Assembly: GCF_029227915.1 (NCBI RefSeq) | Contig: NC_079887.1 | Location: forward strand, 6,014,001-6,078,000 | Length of the DNA stretch: 64,000 bases | Origin: Hydractinia symbiolongicarpus | Taxonomy: Eukaryota; Cnidaria; Hydrozoa; Anthoathecata; Hydractiniidae | Direction: 5' to 3' | Shown here: one piece after another, positions 25,456 to 38,133 of the stretch | Numbering within the stretch: the first letter of the stretch is position 1 | Layout of the letters: every line of letters begins with the position of its first letter | Program-made: the position numbers and the translations under genes | The notes under the pieces: generated by a model | Told to the model about the DNA's origin: nothing | Seen by the model: only the letters and a program-made list of their open reading frames with translations | Database searches by the model: none

Positions 25456-27540
25456 CGTTAGAAAATCAATGAAATGGAGTTTTTGAAACTGTCTCTATAT
25501 CTTCAGCGCGCGCTAACAGCTGGGATTGGTCGCACAGTAAAAAAGGACTTATTTATCTAAATTTTTAAATAAAGCGCTACCACAGAGCCTAATGTAATCG
25601 CTGAATTCCAGCAATCATGTCAAATTAAGAAGAATGTTATTTCTTGGACTCCAGTTGGCTCACTTATCACATTTATAAGGTCACAGGCCAAAGTTAGTTC
25701 AATTAAGTCCCACAGTCAATCATTTCATTGTTAAAAGCGATATAACTTAGTAATATTGGAAAAATGTCACTAAATACATGATGGTACGATTATGTGACGC
25801 AACTGTTGCAACTCAAACGGATTTAAACCGCTGCAAAGTCAATGATATGTAGTCTTTGAAACTGTTCCTATTTATTCAGCGCGTGCTAACGGCCAGGATT
25901 GGTCCCACAGTAAAAAAAGAATTATTTATCTAAATTTTTAAATAAAGCGCTACCACAGAGCCTAATGTAATCACTGAATACCAGCAATCATGTCTAATAA
26001 AGAAGAATGTTATTCCTTGGAGACCAATTGGCTCATTTATCACATTTATAAGGTCACAGTCCAGAATCAGTTCAATTAAGTCCCACAGTCAATCGAGTCA
26101 CTGCTAAAAGCGCTACAACTTAGTAATATCGGAAGAAAATCACTAAATACATGTTGGTACAAATATGTGACGCAACCGTTGTAACTCAAAGGGATTGACA
26201 TCGTTAGAAAATCAATGAAAAAGAGTTTTTGAAACTGTCTCTATATCTTCAGCGCGCGCTAACAGCTGGGATTGGTCCCACAGTAAAAAAGGACTTATTT
26301 ATCTAAATTTTTAAATAAAGCGCTACCACAGAGCCTAATGTAATCGCTGAATTCCAGTAATCATGTCAAATTAAGAAGAATGTTATTTCTTGGACTCCAG
26401 TTGGCTCACTTATCACATTTATAAGGTCACAGGCCAAAGTTAGTTCAATTAAGTCCCACAGTCAATCATTTCATTGTTAAAAGCGATATAACTTAGTAAT
26501 ATTGGAAAAATGTCACTAAATACATGATGGTACGATTATGTGACGCAACTGTTGCAACTCAAACGGATTTAAACTGCTGCAAAGTCAATGATATGTAGTC
26601 TTTAAAACTGTTCCTATTTATTCAGCGCGTGCTAACGGCCAGGATTGGTCCCACAGTAAAAAAACAATTATTTATCTAAATTTTTAAATAAAGCGCTACC
26701 ACAGAGCCTAATGTAATCACTGAATACCAGCAATCATGTCTAATAAAGAAGAATGTTATTCCTTGGAGACCAATTGGCTCATTTATCACATTTATAAGGT
26801 CACAGTCCAGAATCAGTTCAATTAAGTCCCACAGTCAATCGAGTCACTGTTAAAAGCGCTACAACTTAGTAATATCGGAAGAAAATCACTAAATACATGT
26901 TGGTACAAATATGTGACGCAACCGTTGTAACTCAAAGGGATTGACATCGTTAGAAAATCAATGAAAAAGAGTTTTTGAAACTGTCTCTATATCTTCAGCG
27001 CGCGCTAACAGCTAGGATTGGTCCCACAGTAAAAAAGGACTTATTAATCGAAATTTTTAAATAAAGCGCTACCACAGAGCCTAATGTAATCGCTGAATTC
27101 CAGCAATCATGTCAAATTAAGAAGAATGTTATTTCTTGGACTCCAGTTGGCTCACTTATCACATTTATAAGGTCACATGCCAAAGTTAGTTCAATTAAGT
27201 CCCACAGTCAATCATTTCATTGTTAAAAGCGATATAACTTAGTAATATTGGAAAAATGTCACTAAATAAATGATGGTACGAATATGTGACGTAACCGTTG
27301 CAACTCAAACGGATTTAAACCGCTGGAAAGTCAATGATTTGTAGTCTTTGAAACTGTTCCTATTTATTCAGCGCGTGCTAACGGCCAGGATTGGTCCCAC
27401 AGTAAAGAAAGAATTATTTATCTAAATTTTTAAATAAAGCGCTACCACAGAGCCTAATGTAATCACTGAATACCAGCAATCATGTCTAATAAAGAAGAAT
27501 GTTATTCCTTGGAGACCAATTTGCTCATTTATCACATTTA
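25433..27540. repeat. 746-bp dimer higher-order repeat, about 2.8 copies
   Basis: Markers at 25700, 26446 and 27192 carry one monomer type (CAGGCCAAAG or CATGCCAAAG with ATCATTTCATTG). Markers at 26073 and 26819 carry the other (GAATCAG with CGAGTCACTG and GCGCTACAAC). The two types alternate strictly with a 746-bp step. Both also share CTAACAGCTGGGATTGG and the deviant TAATAAAGAAGAATG. Confidence 0.87.
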
Positions 27541-28811
27541 TAAGATGACAGTCCAGAATCAGTTCAATTAAGTCCCACAGTCAATCGATTCACTCTTAAA
27601 AGCGCTACAACTTAGTAATATCGGAAGAAAATCACTAAATACATGTTGGTACAAATATGTGACGCAACCGTTGTAATTCAAAGGGATTGACAACGTTAGA
27701 AAATGAATGAAATAGAGTTTTTGAAACTGTCTCTATTTCTTCAGCGCAAACTAACGGCTAGGATTGGTCCCACAGTAAAAATGCCTAACTTATCTAAATT
27801 TTTAAATGAAGCGCTTCCACAGCGCCCAGTGTAATCGCTAAGTTCCAACAATCATGTCAAAGTAAGAAGAATGTTATTTCTTGGACTCCAGTTGGCTCAG
27901 TTATCACATTTATAAGGTCACAGGCCAAAGTTAGTTCAATTAAGTCCCACAGTCAATCATTTCATTGTTAAAAGCGATATAACTTAGTAATATTGAAAAA
28001 ATGTCACTAAATACATGATGGTATGAATATGTGACGCAACCGTTGCAACTCAAACGGATTTAAACCGCTGGAAAGTCAATGAAATGTAGTCTTTGAAACG
28101 GTTCCTATTTATTCAGCGCGTGCTAACGGCCAGAATTGGTCCCAAAGTAAAAAAAGGCTTATTTATCTAAATTTTTAAATAAAGCGCTACCACAGAGCCT
28201 AATGTAATCGCTGAATTCCAGCAATCATGTCAAATTAAGAAGAATGTTATTTCTTGGAGACCAGTTGGCTCATTTATCACATTTATAAGGTTACAGTCCA
28301 GAATCAGTTCAATTAAGTCCCACAGTCAATCGATTCACTGTTAAAAGCGGTGCAACCTAGTAATATCCGAATACTATCGCTAAATACATGTTGGTACGAA
28401 TATGTGACGCAACCGTTGTAACTCAAACCGATTCATACCGCCAGAAACTCATTGAAATGTAGTCTTTGAAACTGTTCCTATTTATTCAGCGCGTGGTAAC
28501 GGCCAGAATTGGTCCCAAAGTAAAAAAAGGCTTATTTATCTAAATTTTTAAATAAAGCGCTACCACAGAGCCTAATGTAATCGCTGAATTCCTGCAATCA
28601 TGTCAAATTAAGAAGATTGTTATTCCTTGGAGACAAATTGGCTCATTTATCACATTTATAAGGTCACAGTCCAGAATCAGTTCAATTAAGTCCCACAGTC
28701 AATCGATTCACTGTTAAAAGCGATACAACTTAGTAATATCGGAAGAAAATCACTAAATACATGTTAGTACGACTATGTGACGCAACCGTTGTAACTCAAA
28801 GGTATTGACAA
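27419..28811. repeat. 10-monomer-spaced echo, copy 2, one monomer lost
   Basis: This is the partner of 23690-25455. It carries the rare GGTATGAATATG at about 28020. The monomer change at about 28055 is where the partner has an extra unit. Confidence 0.77.
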
Positions 28812-30090
28812 CGTTAGAAAATCAATGAAATAGAGTTTTTGAAACTGTCTCTATATCTTCAGCGCGCGCTAGCGGCTAGGATTGGTCCTACAGTAAAAAT
28901 GCCTAACTTATCTAAATTTTTAAATGAAGCGCTTCCACAGCGCCCTGTGTAATCGCTGAGTTCCAACAATCATGTCAAAGTAAGAAGAATGTTATTTCTT
29001 GGACTCCAGTTGGCTCACTTATCACTTTTATAAGGTCACAGGCCAAAGTTAGTTCAATTAAGTGCCACAGTCAATCATTTCATTGTTAAAAGCGATATAA
29101 CTTAGTAATATTGGATAAATGTCACTAAATACATGATGGTACGAATATGTGACGCAACCGTTGCAACTCAAACGGATTTAAACCGCTGGAAAGTCAATGA
29201 TATGTAGCCTTTGAAACTGTTCCTATTTATTCAGCGCGTGCTAACGGCCAGGATTGGTCCCACAGGAAAAAAAGAATTATTTATCTAAATTTTTAAATAA
29301 AGCGCTACCACAGAGCCTAATGTAATCACTGAATACCAGCAATCATGACTAATAAAGAAGAATGTTATTCCTTGGAGACCAATTGGCTCATTTATCACAT
29401 TTATAAGGTCACAGTCCAGAATCAGTTCAATTAAGTCCCACAGTCAATCGAGTCACTGTTAAAAGCGCTACAACTTAGTAATATCGGAAGAAAATCACTA
29501 AATACATGTTGGTACAAATATGTGACGCAACCGTTGTAACTCAAAGGGATTGACATCGTTAGAAAATCAATGAAATGGAGTTTTTGAAACTGTCTCTATA
29601 TCTTCAGCGCGCGCTAACAGCTAGGATTGGTCCCACAGTAAAAAAGGACTTATTAATCTAAATTTTTAAATTAAGCGCTACCACAGAGCCTAATGTAATC
29701 GCTGAATTCCAGCAATCATGTCAAATTAAGAAGAATGTTATTTCTTGGACTCCAGTTGGCTCACTTATCACATTTATAAGGTCACATGCCAAAGTTAGTT
29801 CAATTAAGTCCCACAGTCAATCATCTCATTGTTAAAAGCGATATAACTTAGTAATATTGGAAAAATGTCACTAAATACATGTTGGTACAAATATGTGACG
29901 CAACCGTTGTAATTCAAAGGGATTGACAACGTTAGAAAATGAATGAAATAGAGTTTTTGAAACTGTCTCTATTTCTTCAGCGCAAACTAACGGCTAGGAT
30001 TGGTCCCACAGTAAAAATGCCTAACTTATCTAAATTTTTAAATGAAGCGCTTCCACAGCGCCCAGTGTAATCGCTAAGTTCCGGCAATCA
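28812..30090. repeat. Mixed monomers, includes a dimer related to 33356-33979
   Basis: No gene. About 29255-29878 matches 33356-33979 at an offset of 4101 (11 monomers), sharing CGAGTCACTG, GGACTTATTAATC and ATGCCAAAG with ATCATCTCATTG. At about 29880 the monomer switches in phase to the TTGTAATTCAAAGGG type. Confidence 0.75.
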
Positions 30091-33000
30091 TGTCAAAATA
30101 AGAAGAATGTTATTCCTTGGAGACCAATTGGCTCATTTATCACATTTATAAGGTCAAAGTTCAAAATCATTTTAATTAAATCCCACAGTCAAACGCTTCA
30201 CTGTTAAAAGCGATGCAACCTAGTAATATCCGAATACTATCGCTAAATACATGTGGGGACGAATATGTGACGCAACCGTTGTAACTCAAACGGTTGATAC
30301 CGCCAAGAAGTCAATGAAAAATAGTTTTTGAAACTGTTTCTATTTTTTCAGCCCTCGATAACGGCTACGATTGGTCCCGCAGTAAAAATGCCTAACTTCT
30401 CTAAATTTTTAAATGAAGCGCTACCACAGCACCCAGTGTAATCGCTGAGTTCCAGCAATCATGTCGAATTAAGAAGAATGTTATTCCTTGGAGTCCAATC
30501 GGCTCATTTATCACATTTATAAGGTCACAGTCCAGAATCAGTTCAATTAAGTCCCACAGTCAATCGTTTCACTGTTGAAAGAGATACAACTTAGTAATAT
30601 TGGAAATATATCAGTAAATACATGTTGGTACGAATATGTGACGCAACCGTTGTAACTCAAACGGTTTAATACCGCTAAGAAGTCAATGAAACATAGTTTT
30701 TGAAACTGTCTCTATTTCTTCAGCGCGAACTAACGGCTAGGATTGGTCCCACAGTAAAAAATAACTTATTTATCTTAATTTTTTAATAAAGCGCTACCAC
30801 AGAGCCTAATGTAATCGCTGAATTCCTGCAATCATGTCAAATTAAGAAGAATGTTATTCCTTGGAGACGAATTGGCTCATTTATCACATTTATGAGGTCA
30901 AAGTCCAAAATCAGTTTAACTAAGTCCCAGAGTCAATCGTTGCACTGTTAAAAGCGATGCAACCTAGTAATATGAGAAAAATATCGCTAAATGCATGTTG
31001 GTACGAAAATGTGACGCAACCGTTGTAACTGAAGCGGATTGATAGCGTTAGAAAGTCAATGAAATGTAGTTTTTGAAACCGTCGTTATTTCTTCAGCCCT
31101 CGATAACGGCTACGATTGGCCCCACAGTAAAGAATGTCTTGATTATCTAAATTTTTAAATGAACCGCTACGACAGCGACCAATGTAATCGTTAAGTTTCG
31201 GTAATCACGTCAAATTAAGAAGAATGTTATTTCTTGTAGTCCAATTGTCTCATTCATCACATTTATCAGGTCACAGTCCAAAGTTTGTTCAATTAAGTAC
31301 CACAGTCAATCGTTTCACAGTTAAAAGCGATGCAACCTAGTAATATCAGAAAAATATCGCAAAATACATGTTGGTACGAATATGTGACCCAATCGTTGTA
31401 ACTCAAACGGACTGACACCGTTAGAAAGTCAGTGAGATGTAGTTTTTGAAACTGTTGTCCTTTCTTCAGCATGCGATAACGGCTAGGATAGGTCCCACAG
31501 TAAAGAATGACTTATTTATCTAAATTTTTAAATGAAGCGCTACCACAGCACCCAGAGTAATCGCTGAGTTCCGGCAATCATGTCAAATTAAGAAGAATGT
31601 TATTTCATGGAGTCCAGTTGGCTCACTTATCACATTTATAAGGTCACAGTGCAAAGTTACTTCAATTAAGTCCCACAGTCAAATGTTTCACTGTTAAAAG
31701 CGATGCAACCTAGTGATATCAGAATACTATCGCTAAATACATGTTGGTACGAATATGTGACGCAACCGTTTTAACTCAAACCAATTCATACCGCCAGAAA
31801 GTCAATGAAATGTTGTCTTTGAAACTGTTCCTATTAATTCAGCGCGTGCTAACGGCCAGGATTGGTCCCACAGTAAAAAAAGACTTATTTATCTAAATTT
31901 TTAAATAAAGCGCTACCACAGAGCCTAATGTAATCGCTGAAATCCAGCAATCATGTCAAATTAAGAAGAATGTTATTCCTGGGAGACCAATTGGCTCATT
32001 CATCACATTTATAAGGTCACAGTCCAGAATCAGTTCAATTAAGTCCCACAGTCAATCGATTCACTGTTAAAAGCGCTACAACTTAGTAATATCGGAAGAA
32101 AATCACTTATTACATGATGGTACGCATATGTGACGTAACTGTTGTAACTCAAACGGATTGATACGCCAGGAAGTCGATGAAATGTAGTTTTTGAGAATGT
32201 CTCTATTTCTTCAGCGCATACTAACGGCCAGGATTGGTCCCACAGAAAAAAAAAGACTTATTTATCTAAATTTTTATATAAAGCGCTACCACAGAGCCTA
32301 GTGTACTTGCTGAATTCCAGCAATCATGTCGAATTAAGAAGAATGTTATCCCTTGGAGTCCAATTGGCTCATTTATCACATTTATAAGGTCACAGTCCAG
32401 AATCAGTTCAATTAAGTCCCACAGTCAATCGTTTCACTGTTGAAAGAGATACAACTTAGTAACATTGGAAAGATATCCCTAAATACATGTTGGTGCGAAT
32501 ATGTGACACAACCGTTGTAACTCAAACGGTTTAATACCGCTAAGAAGTCAATGAAATATAGTTTTTGAAACTGTCTCTATTTCTTCAGCGCGAACTAACG
32601 GCTAGGATTGGTCCCACAGTAAAAAATAACTTATTTATCTTAATTTTTTAATAAAGCGCTACCACAGAGCCAAATGTAATCGCTGAATTCCTGCAATCAT
32701 GTCAAATTAAGAAGAATGTTATTCCTTGGAGACAAATTGGCTCATTTATCACATTTATGAGGTCAAAGTCCAAAATCAGTTCGACTAAGTCCCAGAGTCA
32801 ATCGTTGCACTGTTAAAAGCGATGCAACCTAGTAATATGAGAAAATATCGCTAAATGCATGTTGGTACGAAAATGTGACGCAACCGTTGTAACTTAAGCG
32901 GATTGATAGCGTTAGAAAGTCAATGAAATGTAGTTTTTGAAACCGTCGTTATTTCTTCAGCCCTCGATAACGGCTACGATTGGTCCCACAGTAAAGAATG

Positions 33001-33355
33001 TCTTGATTATCAAAATTTTTAAATGAACCGCTACGACAGCGACCAATGTAATCGCTAAGTTTCGGTAATCACGTCAAATTAAGAAGAATGTTATTTCTTG
33101 TAGTCCAATTGTCTCATTCATCACATTTATCAGGTCACAGTCCAAAGTTAGTTCAATTAAGTACCACAGTCAATCGTTTCACTGTTAAAAGCGATGCAAC
33201 CTAGTAATATCAGAAAAATATCGCAAAATACATGTTGGTACGAATATGTGACCCAATCGTTGTAACTCAAACGGACTGACACCGTTAGAAAGTCAGTGAG
33301 ATGTAGTTTTTGAAACTGTCGTCCTTTCTTCAGCACGCTATATATCGGCTAGGAT
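30091..33355. repeat. Mixed monomers with two 3-monomer cassettes
   Basis: No gene. The ordered trio at markers 30544, 30917 and 31290 recurs at 32409, 32782 and 33154 (offset about 1865). Member one has GAAAGAGATACAACTTAG. Member two has AGTCCCAGAGTCAATCG with CTAAATGCATGTTG. Member three has CAGTCCAAAG, GTGACCCAATCG and GGACTGACACC. The monomer before member three carries AACCGCTACGACAGCGACC. The same trio appears twice more at 38286-40151. Confidence 0.82.
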
Positions 33356-35125
33356 AGGTCCCACAGTAAAAAAAGAATTATATATCTAAATTTTTAAATA
33401 AAGCGCTACCACAGAGCCTAATGTAATCACTGAATACCAGCAATCATGTCTGATAAAGAAGAATGTTATTCCTTGGAGACCAATTGGCTCATTTATCACA
33501 TTTATAAGGTCACAGTCCAGAATCAGTTCAATTAAGTCCCACAGTCAATCGAGTCACTGTTAAAAGCGCTACAACTTAGTAATATCGGAAGAAAATCACT
33601 AAATACATGTTGGTACAAATATGTGACGCAACCGTTGTAACTCAAAGGGATTGACATCGTTAGAAAATCAATGAAATGGAGTTTTTGAAACTGTCTCTAT
33701 ATCTTCAGCGCGCGCTAACAGCTAGGATTGGTCCCACAGTAAAAAAGGACTTATTAATCTAAATTTTTAAATAAAGCGCTACCACAGAGCCTAATGTAAT
33801 CGCTGAATTCCAGCAATCATGTCAAATTAAGAAGAATGTTATTTCTTGGACTCCAGTTGGCTCACTTATCACATTTATAAGGTCACATGCCAAAGTTAGT
33901 TCAATTAAGTCCCACAGTCAATCATCTCATTGTTAAAAGCGATATAACTTAGTAATATTGGAAAAATGTCACTAAATAAATGATGGTACGAATATGTGAC
34001 GCAACCGTTGCAACTCAAACGGATTTAAACCGCTGGAAAGTCAATGATATGTAGTCTTTGAAACTGTTTCTACTTATTCAGCGCGAGCTAACGGCCAGGA
34101 TTGGTCCCACAGTAAAAAAAGAATTATTTATCTAAATGTTTAAATAAAGTGCTACCACAGAGCCTAATGTAATCACTGAATACCAGCAATCATGTCTAAT
34201 AAAGAAGAATGTTATTCCTTGGAGACCAATTGGCTCATTTATCACATTTATAAGGTCACAGTCCAGAATCAGTTCAATTAAGTCCCACAGTCAATCGATT
34301 CACTGTTAAAAGCGCTACAACTTAGTAATATCGGAAGAAAATCACTAAATACATGTTGGTACAAATATGTGACGCAACCGTTGTAATTCAAAGGGATTGA
34401 CATCGTTAGAAAATCAATGAAATGGAGTTTTTGAAACTGTCTCTATATCTTCAGCGCGCGCTAACAGCTAGGATTGGTCCCACAGTAAAAAAGGACTTAT
34501 TAATCTAAATTTTTAAATAAAGCGCTACCACAGAGCCTAATGTAATCGCTGAATTCCAGCAATCATGTCAAATTAAGAAGAATGTTATTTCTTGGACTCC
34601 AGTTGGCTCACTTATCACATTTATAAGGTCACATGCCAAAGTTAGTTCAATTAAGTCCCACAGTCAATCATCTCATTGTTAAAAGCGATATAACTTAGTA
34701 ATATTGGAAAAATGTCACTAAATAAATGATGGTACGAATATGTGACGCAACCGTTGCAACTCAAACGGATTTAAACCGCTGGAAAGTCAATGATATGTAG
34801 TCTTTGAAACTGTTCCTACTTATTCAGCGCGAGCTAACGGCCAGGATTGGTCCCACAGTAAAAAAAGAATTATTTATCTAAATTTTTAAATAAAGTGCTA
34901 CCACAGAGCCTAATGTAATCACTGAATACCAGCAATCATGTCTAATAAAGAAGAATGTTATTCCTTGGAGACCAATTGGCTCATTTATCACATTTATAAG
35001 GTGACAGTCCAGAATCAGTTCAATTAAGTCCCACAGTCAATCGATTCACTGTTAAAAGCGCTACAACTTAGTAATATCGGAAGAAAATCACTAAATACAT
35101 GTTGGTACAAATATGTGACGCAACC
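33356..35125. repeat. 746-bp dimer higher-order repeat, second block, about 2.4 copies
   Basis: Markers 33529, 34275 and 35021 carry the GAATCAG/GCGCTACAAC type. Markers 33902 and 34648 carry ATGCCAAAG with ATCATCTCATTG. The step is 746 bp. This is the same dimer as at 25433-27540 with its own variants (TTATTAATC, ACTAAATAAATGATGG), so it was probably amplified separately from a common dimer. Confidence 0.85.
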
Positions 35126-36749
35126 GTTGTAATTCAAAGGGATTGACAACGTTAGAAAATGAATGAAATAGAGTTTTTGAAACTGTCTCTATTTCTTCAG
35201 CGCAAACTAACGGCTAGGATTGGTCCCACAGTAAAAATGCCTAACTTATCTAAATTTTTAAATGAAGCGCTACCACAGCGCCCAGTGTAATCGCTGAGTT
35301 CCAACAATCATGTCAAAGTAAGAAGAATGTTATTTCTTGGACTCCAGTTGGCTCACTTATCACATTTATAAGATCACAGGCCAAAGTTAGTTCAATTAAG
35401 TCCCACAGTCAATCATTTCATTGTTAAAAGCGATATAACTTAGTAATATTGGAAAAATGTCACTAAATACATGATGGTATGAATACGTGACGCAACCGTT
35501 GCAACTCAAACGGATTTAAACCGCTGGAAAGTCAATGAAATGTAGTCTTTGAAACTGTTCCTATTTATTCAGCGCGTGCTAACGGCAAGAATTGGTCCCA
35601 CAGTAAGAGAAGACTTATTTATCTAAATTTTTATATAAAGCGCTACCACAGAGCCTAATGTAATCACTGAATTCCAGCAATCATGTCAAATTAAGAAGAA
35701 TGTTATTCCTTGGAGACAATTGGCTCATTTATCACATTTATAAGGTCACAGTCCAGAAACAGTTTAATTAAGTCCCACAGTCAATCGATTCACTGTTAAA
35801 AGCGCTACAACTTAGTAATATCGGAAGAAAATCACTAAATACATGTTGGTACAAATATGTGACGCAACCGTTGTAACTCAAAGGGATTGACAACGTTAGA
35901 AAATCAATGAAATAGAGTTTTTGAAACTGTCTCTATATCTTCAGCGCGCGCTAACGGCTAGGATTGGTCCCACAGTAAAAATGCCTAACTTATCTAAATT
36001 TTTAAATGAAGCGCTTCCACAGCGCCCAGTGTAATCGCTGAATTCCAACAATCATGTCAAAGTAAGAAGAATGTTATTTCTTGGACTCCAGTTGGCTCTT
36101 TTATCACTTTTATAAGGTCACAGGCCAAAGTTAGTTCAATTAAGTGCCACAGTCAATCATTTCATTGTTAAAAGCGATATAACTTAGTAATATTGGAAAA
36201 ATGTCACTAAATACATGATGGTACAAATATGTGACGCAACCGTTGCAACTCAAACGGATTTAAACCGCTGGAAAGTCAATGAAATGTAGTCTTTGAAACT
36301 GTTCCTATTCATTCAGCGCGTGCTAACGGCAAGAATTGGTCCCACAGTAAGAGAAGACTTATTTATCTAAATTTTTAAATAAAGCGCTACCACAGAGCCT
36401 AATGTAATCGCTGAATTCCAGCAATCATGTCAAATTAAGAAGAATGTTATTCCTTGGAGACCAATTGGCTCATTTATCACATTTATGAGGTCAGAGTCCA
36501 AAGTTAGTTCAATTAAGTTCCACAGTCAATCGTTTCACTGTTAAAAGCGATATAACTTAGTAATATCGGAAAGATATCAATGAATACATGTTGGTACGAA
36601 TAAGTGAAGCAACCGTTGTAACTCAAGCGGATTGATACCGCCAAGAAGTCAATGAAATGTAGTTTTTGAGAACGTCTCTACTTCTTCAATATGTGCTAAC
36701 GGCCAGGATTGGTCCCACAATACAAAATGACTTATTTATCTAAATTTTC
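35126..36749. repeat. Mixed monomers
   Basis: About four ordinary monomers and no gene. Two of them (markers 35393 and 36137) share GGCAAGAATTGG, GTAAGAGAAGAC and ACATGATGGTA, a type also common at 2270-2640, 14144, 15635 and 61318. Confidence 0.8.
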
Positions 36750-37510
36750 AAATGAAGCGCTACCACAGCGCCCAGTGTAATCGCTGAGTTCCGGCAATCA
36801 TGTCAAAATAAGAAGAATTTTATTCCTTGGAGACCAATTGGCTCATTTATCACATTTATAAGCTCAAAGTCCAAAATCATTTTAATTAAATCCCACAGTC
36901 AAACGCTTCACTGTTAAAAGCGATGCAACCTAGTAATATCCGAATACTATCGCTAAATACATGTGGGGACGAATATGTGACGCAACCGTTGTAACTCAAA
37001 CGGTTGATACCGCCAAGAAGTCAATGAAAAATAGTTTTTGAAACTGTTTCTATTTCTTCAGCCCTCGATAACGGCTACGATTGGTCCCACAGTAAAAATG
37101 CCTAACTTATCTAAATTTTTAAATGAAGCGCTACCACAGCGCCCAGTGTAATCGCTGAGTTCCGGCAATCATGTCAAAATAAGAAGAATGTTATTCCTTG
37201 GAGACCAATTGGCTCATTTATCACATTTATAAGCTCAAAGTCCAAAATCATTTTAATTAAATCCCACAGTCAAACGCTTCACTGTTAAAAGCGATGCAAC
37301 CTAGTAATATCCGAATACTATCGCTAAATACATGTGGGGACGAATATGTGACGCAACCGTTGTAACTCAAACGGTTGATACCGCCAAGAAGTCAATGAAA
37401 AATAGTTTTTGAAACTGTTTCTATTTCTTCAGCCCTCGATAAGGGCTACGATTGGTCCCGCAGTAAAAATGCCTAACTTATCTAAATTTTTAAATGAAGC
37501 GCTACCACAG
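36750..37510. repeat. Two adjacent near-identical 371-bp monomers
   Basis: The text 36750-37130 repeats at 37121-37510 at an offset of 371. Shared oddities are GTCAAAATAAGAAGAA, AGCTCAAAGTCCAAAATC, AAACGCTTCAC, ACATGTGGGGACG and TCAGCCCTCGATAA. Differences include ATTTTATTCC against ATGTTATTCC and TAACGGC against TAAGGGC. A third, more distant copy lies at about 30080-30420. Confidence 0.87.
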
Positions 37511-37625
37511 CACCCAGTGTAATCGCTGAGTTCCCGCAATCATGTCGAATTAAGAAGAATGTAATTCCTTGGAGTCCAGTTGGCTCACTTATCACATTTA
37601 TAAGGTCACAGTCCAAAGTTAGTTC

Positions 37626-37912
37626 AATTAAGTCCTACAGTCAATCATTTCATTGTTAAAAGCGATATAACTTAGTAATATCGGAAAAATGTCACTAAAT
37701 ACATGTTGGTACGAATATGTGGCGCTAACGGCCAGGATTGGTCCCACAGTAAAAAAAGACTTATTTATCTAATTTTTTAAATAAAGCGCTACCACAGAGC
37801 CTAATGTAATCGCTGAAATCCAGCAATCATGTCAAATTAAGAAGAATGTTATTCCATGGAGACCAATTGGCTCATTCATCACATTTATAAGGTCACAGTC
37901 CAGAATCAGTTC
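37626..37912. repeat. Truncated monomer (287-bp interval, ~86-bp deletion)
   Basis: At 37720-37726 GAATATGTGGCGC runs straight into GCTAACGGCCAGG. In whole monomers the two are separated by the CAACCGTTG core, the variable middle and the TTGAAACTG segment. The join lies in GCGC, present on both sides (GTGGCGCAACC and CAGCGCGTGCTAACGG), so a 4-bp microhomology deletion is the simplest reading. Confidence 0.88.
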
Positions 37913-38133
37913 AATTAAGTCCCACAGTCAATCGTTTCACTGTTAAAAGCGATACAACTTAGAAACATCGGAAAAAAATCACTATCTACATGATGGTACG
38001 CATATGTGACGTAACTGTTGTAACTCAAACGGATTGATACCGCCAGGAAGTCGATGAAATGTAGTTTTTGAGAATGTCTCTATTTCTTCAGCGCATGCTA
38101 ACGGCCAGGATTGGTCCCACAGAAAAAAAAAGA

